A DNA stretch of 64,000 bases, taken from NCBI GenBank assembly GCA_037962975.1, contig CM075674.1, forward strand, positions 84,460,501-84,524,500, read 5' to 3'. Below are positions 11,069-22,174 of this stretch, one piece after another. The stretch's first letter is position 1. Each line of letters starts with the position of its first letter. Below the pieces are notes generated by a model that saw only the letters and a program-made list of their open reading frames with translations, was not told the origin of the DNA and made no database searches. This stretch comes from Clitoria ternatea. Taxonomy: Eukaryota; Streptophyta; Magnoliopsida; Fabales; Fabaceae. The translations under genes were made by a program, and so were the position numbers.

Positions 11069-11904
11069 TAGCCTCTCCTAGTATGGTATGGTTCGGGGAC
11101 GAACTAGGCGGAAGCTGGTGGGCATGTGACATCCTAGCGCTATTAAGGGCGGGAGTGATCGTTGGTGCATGGGCATGGACAAGGAGCGGCTCCTGGCAGG
11201 CTTCCAGGGGGAATGTGACATCCCGGACACTGTTGAGGGCGGGGAGTGATCGCCGGTGCATAGGCACGGATAAAGAACGGCCCTAGAAGGCTTCTAGTGG
11301 GAGGGACACATGTACGAACTGAATAAATACCAGAATGAGAGGGATCCAAAGACTGTATAGGTATGGGACTATACAGTCGAGGATAGCTTAAAGGAATGAA
11401 TTCGTACTACCTATACCAACAAATGCATTAGCCTTTTCGGTGGCCCATTACTTAAGGACTCCAAGGTTAAGTGTGTTTAACTTGGAGTAATTCTGGGATG
11501 GGTGACCTCCTAGGAAGTTCTTAAGAAATGTGTGAGTGAGGACAAAAGCACACTGGAAAGGGCTCATGTTGGTCTGTGGGGAGAGTCGTTCATTCCAAAA
11601 AAGCGGTTGGGACGTTACATTTCACATACAGAAAAATTTAATCATCCAACTCTGACTTCTCTTAAACCTCACCCTAAAAAATCTCCATCTTATTTTGTGG
11701 AACTCCCTGAGGACTCCCCTCTAAGCAACCCTGTCCCTATCCCTCCCCCTATGAGTCTCTGCTAAGTAGAGGGATAAGGTAAATGCTGAATCTTAAAAGA
11801 GGAAAGATGATGAAGAAATATCTATGGGGCACAAGAAAAGGCATCTTCAACTTACAGATGCTGAATTTCAGAATTGGGCTATTGATCAATATAGTTCCCA
11901 GCAT

Positions 11905-12600
11905 CTCCTGCGATAGTGAGGGAACTGAAATCCCTCAAGAAGAAACTCAAATTAACTTTGGTTTTTGTTATGGAGATAAAGGCTAATTCTAAGGAAGTCT
12001 TTGAGTAGAAAATTAGGTTTTATTTCCTTCCATGTAGTTAATTTTGTTGGTTTGTCTGGGGGACTTGCTCTTTTGTGTGATTTTTCACTATTTGTGAATG
12101 TTTTGTTAGCGAACCAAAATGTAATTCATGTTGCTGTAACCTTTGTTGATTCTAATATTAAGTTATTGTACTTTTTTGTGTATGTTCCCCCTTTGTTTTA
12201 CAATAGGAAATTGTTTTTGGATGTTCTTAGAAGGATAAAAATTATGTTTGGCCACAGGTGGTTTATGTTAGGGGACTTTAATGAATGTTTGCATTCTCTG
12301 GACAAGTCTAGCCATATCCTTCCTTGTGAAAAGCCAATGGGTCTCTTTAAGGAGGTTATTGATTATTTCAATTTTATGGAGCTGCTAGTTAAGGGTTTAT
12401 AGTTTCACTTGGACTAGTAACCTGAGAAATGGAAGATTCACTAAGGAAAGAATAGATAAAGTTTTCACCAATTATGAAGTGTTTGGGTCCTTCCCTCATG
12501 CCTTCATAGCAGCTTTCCCACCTGTATCCTCAGACCATTCTCCCATTCTTCTTGATTTGAGTCTTAAAAGGCCATGTAACCAGTACTTTAAATTTGAAGT
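11905..12600 (+). pseudogene. LINE ORF2 endonuclease (APE/EEP) domain, broken
   Basis: The domain would nick target DNA to start retrotransposition. One frame upstream gives AIVRELKSLKKKLKLTLVFV. The frame at 12001-12402 then gives GLSGGLALL, RWFMLGDFNECLHSLDKS and a helix ending VKGL. A shifted frame continues with RNGRFTKERIDKVF and then VSSDHSPILLDL. These are the 'G-D-F-N' and 'S-D-H-x-P' signatures of LINE endonucleases in the right order. At least two frameshifts and stops inactivate it. The domain is followed directly by the solo LTR at 12601, whose target duplication lies at 12596-12600. Confidence 0.8.
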
Positions 12601-14058
12601 TGATGGTTCAGAGTCATACTTAGAAGGGGGGTTGAATAAGTCTTAGACTCTTTTATGGAATAATGAACCTTGAATCGCATAGGTAATCAGATTTGATAAA
12701 ATAGAATTGAGAAAAGCAATAAAAGGAGAAGAAAGAACACCAATAATTTATACCAGTTCACTTCCAACACAGAAGCTACGTCTAGTCCTTTCTAAACTTA
12801 AAGGATTTCCACTATTGTAAAAATCTCTTTTACAACACCAGACTAGTGTCATAAGTATTCTTGACTCCAACCACTCCTGGCTTAAACCCAAGTATTCTTT
12901 CAACAAGCCACTCATGACTCAAAAACCCAATTATTCTTTCAAAAGCCTCTTTAGGCTACAACTTTTTCCCAATGAAACTAAGGCTGGTAACTCACCCGAC
13001 TTTTCATACTAACAGATTTGTAAGAGTAAAAAACAAAAGGGTCTAACAGAACTTGGTGTATGAAGATTACACGAATATGAACAATTACACTAAGTTAAGA
13101 AAAGACAAAAGGACCAAGGTCTGCTAGGAGCAACACAAAGAAGGCATTTATCTTTAAGAAGCAGGAAGAGATTAAGAGAATTTTTTATCATAGAGAATAA
13201 GAATTCTTGATAGGCTTCTTCTTATTGAAAGGTGAATCTCTTTAAGCATATATAGGTCACTTGAGATGACCATTGCTGATCTTGAAAGGAAATATAAACG
13301 TTGGAAATCCTTTGAAGATATTTTGCTTTGAGCACAAATACCAGACCTTTGATGAACTGAAGAGATGTCCAAAAGTCTGGTAGCAAGGAACTTTAATACT
13401 TTCATGAATATGGTGTTCCTTGATATCTTCAAAGGATAAAGTTAATCTTTGGCTTTCTTTCTTCAAGCAATCACACATAAACTAAAACTGAAATTTTTAT
13501 GATTTGTTCTAACACATTGATTTGGCTTTAGATTTTCTGGAGTGTGTAGAGTAGTTACGTTGAGTTTCTTAAAAACTGCATTTGCTGCTCAATTGGTTTA
13601 TCTCTTATCCTTTTTATGATAAACACATTCTTTTTGATAAGGGCTTGACTTCCAATGCATCATCATAAAGGTTTTTAGAACGTTGTGATTTGTAGTTATG
13701 GAGTAATGTTCATGTTGCAAATTCTGGATGCTAAAAAGTCTGAGGTGTGATTCTGATGATTCATATGGCTAAGTGATCTTGAATCAGACTTTTTGGTTAA
13801 AGTCTAAACCTTGACGTTTGATGGATCAGACTTTTGATCATATGGACTCTCACTTTGTATTGTAACATGTGCACTTAATTATATAGTTCCTGAAACACTT
13901 AGTTAGACGGGTTAGATCATACGTAAGTAGACTTTATTTAATTTAAAACAAATTGATGTATGTTATTAATAAATCCTGGGGTCTGGTTATAGTGACATAT
14001 ACTGAGGTCTGGTCCAAATGTTAATCAACTTCTTTTTCAACCAGACTTGTCCTCAACA
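12601..14058. mobile_element. Solo LTR of an unidentified LTR retrotransposon
   Basis: A 1,458-bp TG...CA sequence interrupts the LINE between the codons for KFE and AFW. It is flanked by GAAGT (12596-12600) and GAAGC (14059-14063), a 5-bp duplication with one change; the reading frame of the LINE argues that GAAGC was original. No coding sequence, primer site or second LTR is seen, so a solo LTR left by LTR-LTR recombination is likely. The motif AAGGGGGGTTGAATAAGT near the left end resembles plant LTR starts, but the lineage was not determined. Confidence 0.65.
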
Positions 14059-14779
14059 GAAGCCTTTTGGGTGGATCACTCGGATTGTGTTAAAGTTATG
14101 AAGGAGGGATGGCATAAGGCTGAATCCAAAAAATCATTGGGAACAGTTATTTGAACATCAGAATCAATGTAAAAGAAACCTTTTTAGGTGGCACAAGGAT
14201 AATTCTAAAAGGAATGATAAGGAGGTTTCAAGACTGCAAAATCAACTTCAAAACCTTGTTAGAAGTGGCCATTCTGAAAGTGATAAAATTTAGATTTTGT
14301 CTATTCAGCAACAAATTGATAAAATTAGGGAACGGGAGGAGATTTATTTGTTTCAAAAATCTAGAATCCAGTGGCTAAAGTGGGGTGATACAAATACTAG
14401 ATTCTTCCATGCTTCCACTATCCAGAGAAGGGCTAAAAACCGGATAACCAGGTTGTTAGATGAGTCTAACAGGTGGATTAAAGGACATGAGAATATGCTA
14501 AATATGGTTTCTAAATATTTTTATAATTTATACAAAGCTGAGCCTATCCATAATATTCAAGATTGTCTTTCTACCTTCCCTAAGAAAGTCACCCATCAAA
14601 TGAATAAGGTTCTGGTGGCTCTAATCATGGATAGGGAAATTGAAAAAGCGGTTAAGTCACTCTCTTCTTTAAAGGCTCCAATTCAAATGGTCTAAATGGC
14701 CTTTTCTTTCACAAGAATTGGGATACGGTTAAAGATCAAGTCCGTACAGCTGTAAGATCATTCTTTCTGATTGGATATA
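14059..14779 (+). pseudogene. LINE ORF2, linker between endonuclease and reverse transcriptase
   Basis: The sequence resumes LINE coding with AFWVDHSDCVKVMKEGWHK. After frame changes, the frame at 14297-14695 contains FQKSRIQWLKWGDTNTRFFH and then ASTIQRRAKNRI, the well-conserved linker just before the RT of plant LINEs. Near 14690 a frameshift leads into a region like 'A-P-G-P-D-G-x-x-G-x-F-x-x-x-W', which opens the RT. Sequence stops at 14779, where element B inserted, and resumes at 62949. Confidence 0.8.
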
Positions 14780-15464
14780 TGTCACACCCCGGGTTTTCTG
14801 GGCCCAAATCCCGATGTGATCGATATAAATAATTAATAAAATACGGGTAAATTTTTCGCATTTTCAAAATAAGTCTGATATCACACTGTCGTGACCGGGA
14901 TCGCAACGGCACGACCGACCCTCAAAACGATTTTTTTGTTTGGTTCGAAAAGAAAAAACAGGGAGTCGCCACCAATATTTTTAGGATAAAATATCAGGAA
15001 AACCTTTCGTTAAAGCACTGGTTATAAAAATGAAATTCCATGTTCGGGAGTCTAATTATAGGTGAGGAAGGTATTAGCACCTCACAACTGTCCGTTATAA
15101 AAACGGTTACCTCAATATAATAGCGCACATTATAATTAACCCAATAATTCTTTTAAATTCTTCATGAAAAGAAAGTATACGAGATGACAAAACATATAAA
15201 AATAAACAAAAATAAACACGGAATATTTACATGAGATTAACGGGACGTCTCGTCTAAGTTAAACTCGCTCCTCTTCCTTTTTTAAAAAAAAGAAAAATAA
15301 AAATTGCAATAATAATAAGAATAATAATAATCATTACAACTTTTATGCTAGTCCAAATAAAATGTAAGAAGCACTCATTTTTTTTGTTATATATTTATTA
15401 CAAACCTAGGAAGGGGTAAAAAAGAAAAGAAAAAAAAATAACAGCAATTTATTTTAGTGGGAAA

Positions 15465-15590
15465 ATGGAGTACCGAGTGAAAAAATGGGATTCCGAGTGA
15501 AAAGGTGAAAAACCGAGTGAAAAATAGAAAAACCGAGTGAAAAAGTGGAATGCCGAGTGAAAAGATGAATACCGAGTGAAAACAGTGGGC
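15465..15590. repeat. CCGAGTGAAAA short tandem repeat in the element A LTR
   Basis: Seven imperfect units of about 18-25 bp, each with ACCGAGTGAAAA or TTCCGAGTGAAAA, lie in a row. The same block is present at about 32829-32945 in the other LTR with a few mutated units. The complementary motif (ACTCGG) dominates the other half of the LTR. Confidence 0.75.
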
Positions 15591-16599
15591 CGACCGAGGG
15601 AGAAAAACAGTGGGGGTTGACAAGAGTTTGAAGGTGTCTAGAGGGAGAGAAGGGGTTGTGTTGTATGGTAGGAGGAGGACGGTGTTGGGAGAGAGGAGAG
15701 GTTGAACCGTGTGGGTTTTAGTGGAGAGAGAGAGAGAGAGAGCTGGATGGTATGGGTTATAAGGAGAGGGGGACGGTGTTGGTGGGTTGGAGGACGGTGT
15801 GGAGAGAGGAGAGTGAGGAGATGGTGTGGGTGCAGGAGAAAGGAGAGGGAAGGAGAGGGGATACAGTGGTGGGCTAAGAGGAGAGGGACAGGGAGAAGGA
15901 CAGTGAAGGGAGGAAGAGAGGGACAGCGTTTGGGAGGAAAAGAGAGGGGACTGCACGATGTTGGGTTTCTCTCAATGAAGGCTCCTCCTTTTTTGAAGGC
16001 TTTAGGATCCTCTCTATTTATAGAGGTCCTGGACGCCCACCAGCAGTGGCAAGTGGATTTTCTTATTATTTTTCCTTGCCAACCGCCCCACTTGACCAGC
16101 CTGGATGGAGTTGGATACAGCCTGTACCTAGACAGCTATAGGGGATGGCAACGGCTCTTTGTCACTTTGTCAGCCGCCCCCCACAAGTCAAAGATCCACT
16201 TGGATAGTGGAAATCCAAGTCAGCAAGGGTACTCGGTGGGAATATGGGTCAGATTTCACCTCCTCTCCACAATCTGAGTGGAAAAGGTGAATTTTGTGCA
16301 CAAGACCGAGTGGAAAAAGAGCTGTTTATACAAAAACCGAGTGACAAATGACTCGGAATCGACTGAAATGGTTGAATAATGACTCGGAATTGGGTGAAAA
16401 TGACTCGAAATTGGCTAAAAATGGCTAAAAAGGATGACTCGGAAATGGTTTAAGTATGGCTCGGAATTGGGTGAAAGGATGGCTCGGAATTGGCTAAAAG
16501 AATGGCTCAGAAATGGCTAAAAAGGATGACTCGGAAATGGTTTAAGTATGGCTTGGAATTGGCTAAATATGGCTCGGAAATTTAGTGAAAGGACTCACT

Positions 16600-16865
16600 C
16601 GGTGATGACTTAAAAATGACTCAATTGGTACTGACTGACGAGTGACTGACTCGGTGCTGACTGGAGATTCTTCACTCGGTGCAGACTGAAGAGATCTCAC
16701 TTGGTGCTGACTGGAGATACTTCACTCGGTTCTGACTGAAGAGGCATCACTCGGTGCTGACTGGAAAGACTTCACTCGGTTCTGACTGAAGAGGCATCAC
16801 TCGGTGCTGACTGGAGATACTTCACTCGGTTCTGACTGAAGAGGCATCACTCAGAATTCTTTCAG
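16600..16865. repeat. About 50-bp tandem repeat with CACTCGGT in the element A LTR
   Basis: Units of the form GACTGAAGAGGCATCACTCGG followed by TGCTGACTGGAGATACTTCA recur about five times. The other LTR has a longer version (about 33955-34285) with extra units, which explains much of the LTR length difference. Confidence 0.75.
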
Positions 16866-17119
16866 TCGGAAGTATTTGACTCAGATCTTGTTTCTGTGTG
16901 AAGCATTCACTAGGAATTTCTTCTATCGGAGGTGTTTTGCTCAGATCTTGTCTCTGTGTGAAGCATTCACTCGGAATTACTTCAATCGGAGGTGTTTTGC
17001 TTGGATCTTGTCTCTACTTGAAACATTCACTCGGAATTTCTTCAAAAGTGACATAGAACTTCATTGCTTGAAGGATTTACTCGGAACTTACCTTGGGAGT
17101 CGGTCTCATCTTCCAATCA

Positions 17120-17520
17120 GAATGGAACTTGGACATTTTTACTCGGAACCTGCCTTCTTCTCACTCAGAACTTGGAAATTTGGCAATTTTCACTCTGATC
17201 CAGCCTTCTTTCCACTCAAAAATTGGAAATTTGGCCATTTCACTTGGAAATAGCCTTTCTCTCACTCAGAAATTGGAATTTGGTAATCTGACTCAGAATT
17301 GGCCTTCTTTCCACTCAGAACTTGGAATTTCACTCGGAACCGACCTTCTTCTCACTCAGAATTTGGAAACTCGGACATTTTCACTCGGATAATCCTTCTT
17401 CTCACTCAGAACTTGGAATTTCACTCGGAATTGGCCTTCTTTCCACTCAGAATTTGGAAACTTGGACATATCCACTCGGAAACAGCCTTCTTTCCACTCA
17501 GAACTTGGAATTTGATAATC
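17120..17520. repeat. TTCCACTCAGAACTTGGAA repeat block in the element A LTR
   Basis: Imperfect repeats that alternate CACTCGGAA with CTTGGAATTT and CCTTCTTTCCACTCAG. Overlapping open frames here on both strands are translations of the repeat and are not called as genes. The matching block in the other LTR is about 34555-35040. Confidence 0.7.
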
Positions 17521-17835
17521 TGACCACTGGGATAATCCTACTTCGCTCGGAATCTCCTTCTCTGTGTCTTTTCTTGAAGCCTTTTCTGTTTGAAAATATC
17601 TTGACGCTTGAGACCCACTTGGAAACCCCGTATTTGAAGACACAGCACTCGGGTACGTCTCACTCGGATTCTCTTTACTCGGAAATGATCATTCCGAGTC
17701 ATCCCACTCGAAAATGATCATTTCCGAGTCAGTTTTTTTTTGAAATTAATAATTTTTTTATTTTATTTTATTTTATTTTTTTCGAATTGAATGCTTTTCA
17801 CTTGCAGATCGACCGGACTGAAATAGGTGTTCACA

Positions 17836-17853
17836 GATGCCCCTCTTTACTTC
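17836..17853 (-). promoter_or_regulatory. Polypurine tract of element A
   Basis: On the minus strand AAGTAAAGAGGGGCATC directly precedes the 3' LTR start TGTGAACACC. Purine-rich sequence in this position primes plus-strand DNA synthesis. Confidence 0.6.
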
Positions 17854-17954
17854 TTTTCCATGAGAAGAGCATGAAGTTTCTTCTTGCTTTTGAAATGGAA
17901 AGGGAGTAAAGACGTGAACACCATTGTCAACGTATCAGATGGGGGGGAAAACCT

Positions 17955-18360
17955 AGGAACTGACAGGAAAAGTAAAAGGTGAGGGTGTTGCCTCTCGATT
18001 GATTGGAAAAGTGAAAGGTGAGGGTGTTGCCTCTCGGTTGACTGAAAAAGTAAAAGGTGAGGGTGTTGCCTCTCGGTTGACTGAGGAAGTAAAAGGGTAA
18101 GGGTGTTGCCTCTCGATCGACAGGAAAAGTAAATGGTGAGGGTGTTGCCTCTCGGTTGACAGGAAAAGTAAAAGGTGAGGGTGTTGCCTCTCGGTCGACA
18201 GGAAAAGTAAATGGTGAGGGTGTTGCCTCTCGGTTGACAGGAAAGTAAAGGGGTGCCATTTGATCGGCGACAGAAAGGTAAAGGGGTGTCATTTGATTGG
18301 CGACTGGAAAGTAAAGGGGTGCCATTTGATCAGCGACAGAAAGGTAAAGGGTGAGAATTG
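17955..18360. repeat. 39-bp tandem repeat array in the 3' UTR of element A
   Basis: About seven units spaced 39-40 bp apart carry GAGGGTGTTGCCTCTCG and an AGGAAAAGTAAAAGG stretch. Three to four related units with GGGGTGCCATTTGATCGGCG follow. The open minus-strand frame across it is an artefact of a repeat length divisible by three. Confidence 0.85.
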
Positions 18361-18579
18361 GGGGAACTAACAGGATGTCTCGTCCGAATTAACTCTCTGT
18401 ACCTAAAAGCTCGGGGTGATGCCCCGGCTTGCCATGACTGAAGCCTTTGACTGAAAGAGAATAAATTTGGGGTGATGCCCCAGTTTGAGATGGTTTGAAA
18501 GAATTTTGGGGTACTGCCCTTTGTTTGAAAGGAGAAGGCCTGGGGTGATGCCCCAATTTTGGAAAAAGTGATCTGGGGG

Positions 18580-19460
18580 TCAACAGGACGTCCCGTCCAA
18601 ATTAACCAGGATCTAGAGCTTTGGGGTGATGCCCCAATTTTTGGAAAAATGATCTGGGGGTTAACAGGACGTCCCGTCCAAATTAACCAGGATCTAGAGC
18701 TTTAGGGTGATGCCCCAATTTTGGAAAAGTGTTCTGGGGGTTAACAGGACGTCCCGTCCAAATTAACCGGGATCTAAAGCTTTGGGGTGATGCCCCAATA
18801 TTGGAAAAGTGATCTGGGGGTTAACAGGACGTCCCGTCCAAATTAACCAGGATCTAAAGCTTTGGGGTGATGCCCCAATTTTGGAAAAGTGATCTGGGGG
18901 TTAACAGGACGTCCCGTCCAAATTAACCGGGATCTAGAGCTTTGGGGTGATGCCCCTATTTTGGAAAAGTGATCTGGGGGTTAACAGGACGTCCCGTCCA
19001 CATTAACCGGGATCTAGAGCTTTGGGGTGATGCCCTAATTTTGGAAAAATGATCTGGGGGTTAACAGGACGTCCTGTCCAAATTAACCAGGATCTAAAGC
19101 TTTGGGGTGATGCCCCAATTTTGGAAAAGTGATCTGGGGGTTAACAGGACGTCTCATCCAAATTAACCGGGATCTAAAGCTTTGGGGTGATGCCCCAATT
19201 TTGGAAAAGTGATCTGGGGGTTAACAGGACGTCCCGTCCAAATTAACCGGGATCTAAAGCTTTGGGGTAATGCCCCAATTTTTGAAAAGTGATATGGGGG
19301 TTAACAGGACGTCCCGTCCAAATTAACCTGGATCTAGAGCTTTGGGGTGATGCCCCATTTTTGGAAAAATGATCTGGGGGTCAACAGGACGTCCCGTCCA
19401 AATTAACCGGGATCTAGAGCTTTGGGGTGATGCCCCATTTTTAGAAAAGTGATCTGGGGA
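18580..19460. repeat. 80-bp tandem repeat array, 11 units, in the 3' UTR of element A
   Basis: Units start at about 18580, 18661 and then every 80 bp to 19381. Each holds TTAACAGGACGTCCCGTCC, with inverted GGACG/CGTCC arms, and TTTGGGGTGATGCCCC, with inverted GGGG/CCCC arms. A related single motif, TTAACGGGACGTCTCGTC, lies in both LTRs near 15238 and 32602. This is a retroelement minisatellite and not a CRISPR array: there are no unique spacers. Confidence 0.9.
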
Positions 19461-20452
19461 GATGCCCCTAGCTTGGAAGAGAGATCTGGGGAGATACCCC
19501 AGTTTGGAAGAGAGATCTGGGGAGATGCCCCAGTTTGAGCTTTTTAGTGAGAGGAGCATGATGGGTGCTAGTTTGGTAATGGTGAACTCACTGGGAAATG
19601 ATAAGTCCTCTTAAGCCTGATCAAAGAAATATCCTGGTTGAGGGAGCTGAGTCCATTTTGCAGTTTTCCTCAGGAGAGATCTTTAGTCTATGTTCTACTG
19701 AAGTACGAACAATAGGTCTTGCTGAGAGAAAACTTTAGTGAATGCCTGCTTTTGGATGATGGATTTGGTGTCCCTTTGACAAAAGAGTGAGTTAGTATAA
19801 AAAGACTTACAGGTAAATCTTCCCTGGCGACTGGCTTTTTAAGATAACTCATGGATGAAATAGAAACATCCTTCGATTTTTGGCGAGCGTATTTAGCAGA
19901 GATAGTTATGCTTATACCAAGCGAACTCTGGCGCTAGGATGCATTTCGTTCCCCATAACTTTACGCTCTGTCGTTTCCAATTTCAAAATTTCTTTTAGGC
20001 AAAAACTTGTTTATTCATAAAATTTAGTCATGAACACATGTAGGAAGAAGGGAGACTTTTATTTATAAACATCAGGTATGTACAGTAGAGATGAAAATAA
20101 TATTAAGCACAGAGATGTGATAAGATATAGAGAATGGAAGGCAAGTGGAAAGGGGAAGGCTCATATATCCTCTAGTGATCTTCTGAGAGCAATGAGAAAA
20201 TTTGACCCTTTATCACGACTTTGCGTTCGTCCTCTGATTTTGCTTCCGAGGGAGTAATTTGACAACGACCCTAACACCCCGTTTTGACCTCCTTTGTCTT
20301 TGGCTTGAAGGGTTTATGTTGCAGAGTCGAGTTTATGGAACCGCCCTTTCAGGTTTTCGGCTCATCTTGCTGCTCTAACTTTTGCCCAGGCCGCCTTTTC
20401 AGGTTTTCGACCTAGCGAGCTTTTCTTCTTCTTTTCTTTTTTTTATATTATA
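19461..20452. other. Element A 3' untranslated region, rest
   Basis: About 1 kb between the tandem array and the integrase stop. The first part continues with three shorter units of the GATCTGGGGAGATGCCCC type up to about 19540. No coding sequence or known motif was seen in the rest. Confidence 0.6.
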
Positions 20453-21517
20453 TTATGCAAAGTATTTCTTCACTGCATCGGCATTGACAGGCATTGGCAG
20501 GTCGTCTCTATCCATGTTGGTGAGTATGAGAGCTCCTCCGGAGAAAGCCTTCTTTATAACATATGGTCCTTCGTAATTAGGTGTCCATTTCCATCGGACA
20601 TCTTTTTGAATTAGCAAAATCTTTTTGAGAACCAAATCCCCTTCTTGGAACCGTCGGGGGCGCACTTTCTTCTCGTATGCCCGCTTCATACGTCTTTGAT
20701 ACAATTGTCCCTGGCAAAGGGCGGTTAACCTCTTCCCATCAATCAGATTCAGTTGGTCATATTTGGCCTGGACCCATTCAGCTTCTTCCAGTTTGGCCTC
20801 CATGATCACCCTAAGGGATGGAATTTCCACTTCAAATGGCAGCACAGCTTCCATTCCATAGACTAAAGAAAATGGGGTTGCCCCAGTTGAGGTTCGCACC
20901 GAGGTTCGGTATCCGTGCACCGTGAAAGGGAGCATTTCATGCCAGTCTTTGTACGTTACTACCATCTTTTGCACTATCTTCTTGATATTTTTGTTGGCTG
21001 CCTCAACTGCTCCATTCATTTTTAGAGGGTATGGAGAGGAGTTATGGTGGGAGATTTTAAAGCTCTCGCAAAGCTCTTTCATCATTTTGTTGTTTAAATT
21101 TGTACCATTGTCCATGATGATTTGGTTTGGTAGGCCGTACCGGTATATCAGCTCACGCTTGATGAATTTGACCACAACATTTTTCGTCACATTGGTGTAT
21201 GAAGCTGCCTCCACCCACTTGGTGAAATAATCGATGGCAACCAGAATGAAACGATGACCGTTTAAGGCTTTTGGCTCAATGGGCCCAATTACATCCATAC
21301 CCCACATTGAAAAAGGCCATGGTGCTGACAAGACATTTAGGGATAAAGGCGGTGCATGAATGTGATCGGCATAAATCTGACATTTGTGACATCTCCGTAC
21401 GTAAGCAAAACAATCTGCTTCCATAGTCATCCAATAATACCCGGCTCTCAAGATTTTTCTTGACATAGCGTGCCCATTCGTATGAGTTCCGAATGATCCT
21501 TTGTGGATATCTTTCAT
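20453..21517 (-). pseudogene. Element A integrase
   Basis: A 354-codon open segment of retroviral-type integrase, which inserts the cDNA into the genome. The zinc-binding end shows the CHKC pair (Cys43, Cys46). The catalytic core keeps Asp75 (WGMDVIGP), Asp136 (IIMDNG) and Glu172 (GAVEAAN), with the Asp-x35-Glu spacing intact. The C-terminal region has RRFQEGDLVLKK and ends at YFA plus stop. A stop codon before the apparent first Met separates it from the upstream coding region, which still aligns with pol in pieces (about 21520-21750). The catalytic residues look preserved, but the polyprotein is interrupted. Confidence 0.88.
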
Positions 21518-21748
21518 GATTTAATTTGCCTCGACGGTATCAACACACCGGAGGAGAACGGAATCATAATTCCTCTTGTATAGCACGTTACCACTCAATA
21601 GGTATCCCATAGCTAGCCTTCTCAAAGTTCGTTTGTCATTATCCGTGATGCCCTCAGGGTATTCTTGGCATTGGAGGTATCTTTTGATGTCATGATACCA
21701 AGGTTTGCCATCTGGCTCTTCTTCTATGACCTGGCAATGGGCAGGTTC

Positions 21749-22174
21749 TTATCGTTTCTTTACTTCAATGAGAGGCACTTTGTAATCATTGCTGACTTCG
21801 AACATAGCGGCTAGGGTGGCTAAAGCATCTGCCATTTGGTTGTCTTCCCGTGGAACATGATAGAAGGTAACTTCATCGAATCTTTTGATCGTCTCCTTGA
21901 TGTGAGCATGATAGAGAACTAGTTTACTGTCTCTAGTTTCCCACTCATCCTTTAGTTGATGGATAACCAAAGCAGAATCTCCATAAACTTCCAGGATATT
22001 TATTCCCATGTTCAGAGCTGCTTGCATTCCTAGAGAACATGCTTCATATTCCGCAACATTGTTGATGCAATCAAAACACAACCGAGCGTAAATAGGGATG
22101 AATTCCTTATCAGGTGAGATCAGGATAACCCTAATTCCATGTCCCAGCGCGTTGGAAGCCCCGTCGAATCTCAT
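21749..22174 (-). pseudogene. Element A second (archaeal-type) RNase H
   Basis: A 141-codon segment with MRFDGASN, NNVAEYEACSLGMQAAL, VYGDSALVIHQL and DNQMADALATLA, which supply the D-E-D-D set of an RNase H fold. A second RNase H between the normal RNase H and integrase is a hallmark of the Tat/Ogre lineage. Stops bound it on both sides, so it is a fragment of the broken polyprotein. Confidence 0.85.

Larger units (their letters stand above)
10539..11619 (+). mobile_element. Cassandra-type TRIM composite with 5S rRNA-derived LTRs
   Basis: A 1,081-bp insertion in LINE ORF1 flanked by perfect 5-bp duplications TTTCA (10534-10538 and 11620-11624). It contains three LTR-type segments. 10539-10735 is an inverted 3' part, 10744-11054 a direct LTR from TGTGACATCC to CATTACA, and 11125 or 11214 to 11619 a second direct LTR ending GACGTTACA. 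After the first direct LTR comes TGGTATCAGAGCC (from 11056), the initiator-Met tRNA primer-binding site of these elements. The LTRs carry 5S rRNA-like sequence (GGATGGGTGACCTCCT and TTAAGCGTGCTT types). No protein is encoded, as expected of a TRIM. The inverted extra segment is unusual. Confidence 0.85.
9250..11765 (+). pseudogene. LINE ORF1 (DUF4283 / zinc-knuckle gag-like protein), broken
   Basis: Plant LINE ORF1 proteins bind the element RNA. An ATG at 9250 opens a frame that soon breaks. From about 9300, segments read DDSIVELEANK, then WRQSGVVVEILNRSPWHVMG, and then the best-preserved frame (9632-9961). That frame contains VQMHNIPLEFLTSENALKI, VEEPIVEG and FRYEKLQGLCYNYG. This order matches the DUF4283 domain followed by a CCHC knuckle in which later cysteines are lost (CYNYG and then SYK). 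A Ser/Pro-rich C-terminal region follows, is interrupted by the Cassandra composite at 10539-11619, and resumes at 11625 up to a stop near 11763. Several stops and frameshifts are present. Confidence 0.7.
14887..17835 (-). repeat. Element A 3' LTR
   Basis: A 2,949-bp copy of the LTR also found at 32250-35365. It contains a GA-rich tract (15600-15960), short CCGAGTGAAAA repeats (15465-15590), many ACTCGG-containing repeats (16270-17720) and, on the minus strand, TATAAATAG at about 16014-16023. It is about 170 bp shorter than its partner, mainly in the ACTCGG repeats. Confidence 0.88.

Noticed and set aside
12001..12402. Endonuclease-like ORF as a host nuclease gene
   Set aside because: It is followed and preceded by other LINE ORF2 segments in order, with shared decay.
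15387..17717. Long open frames on both strands (189, 191, 125, 131 codons)
   Set aside because: They are translations of GA-rich and ACTCGG repeats in the LTR, and equivalent frames recur in the other LTR.
17927..18325. 132-codon minus-strand frame rich in FTFPVDREATP
   Set aside because: The 39-bp repeat period is divisible by three, so a periodic frame stays open without selection.
18580..19460. Regular repeats that could suggest a CRISPR array
   Set aside because: Whole 80-bp units repeat with no unique spacers, inside a plant Ogre element; it is a minisatellite.
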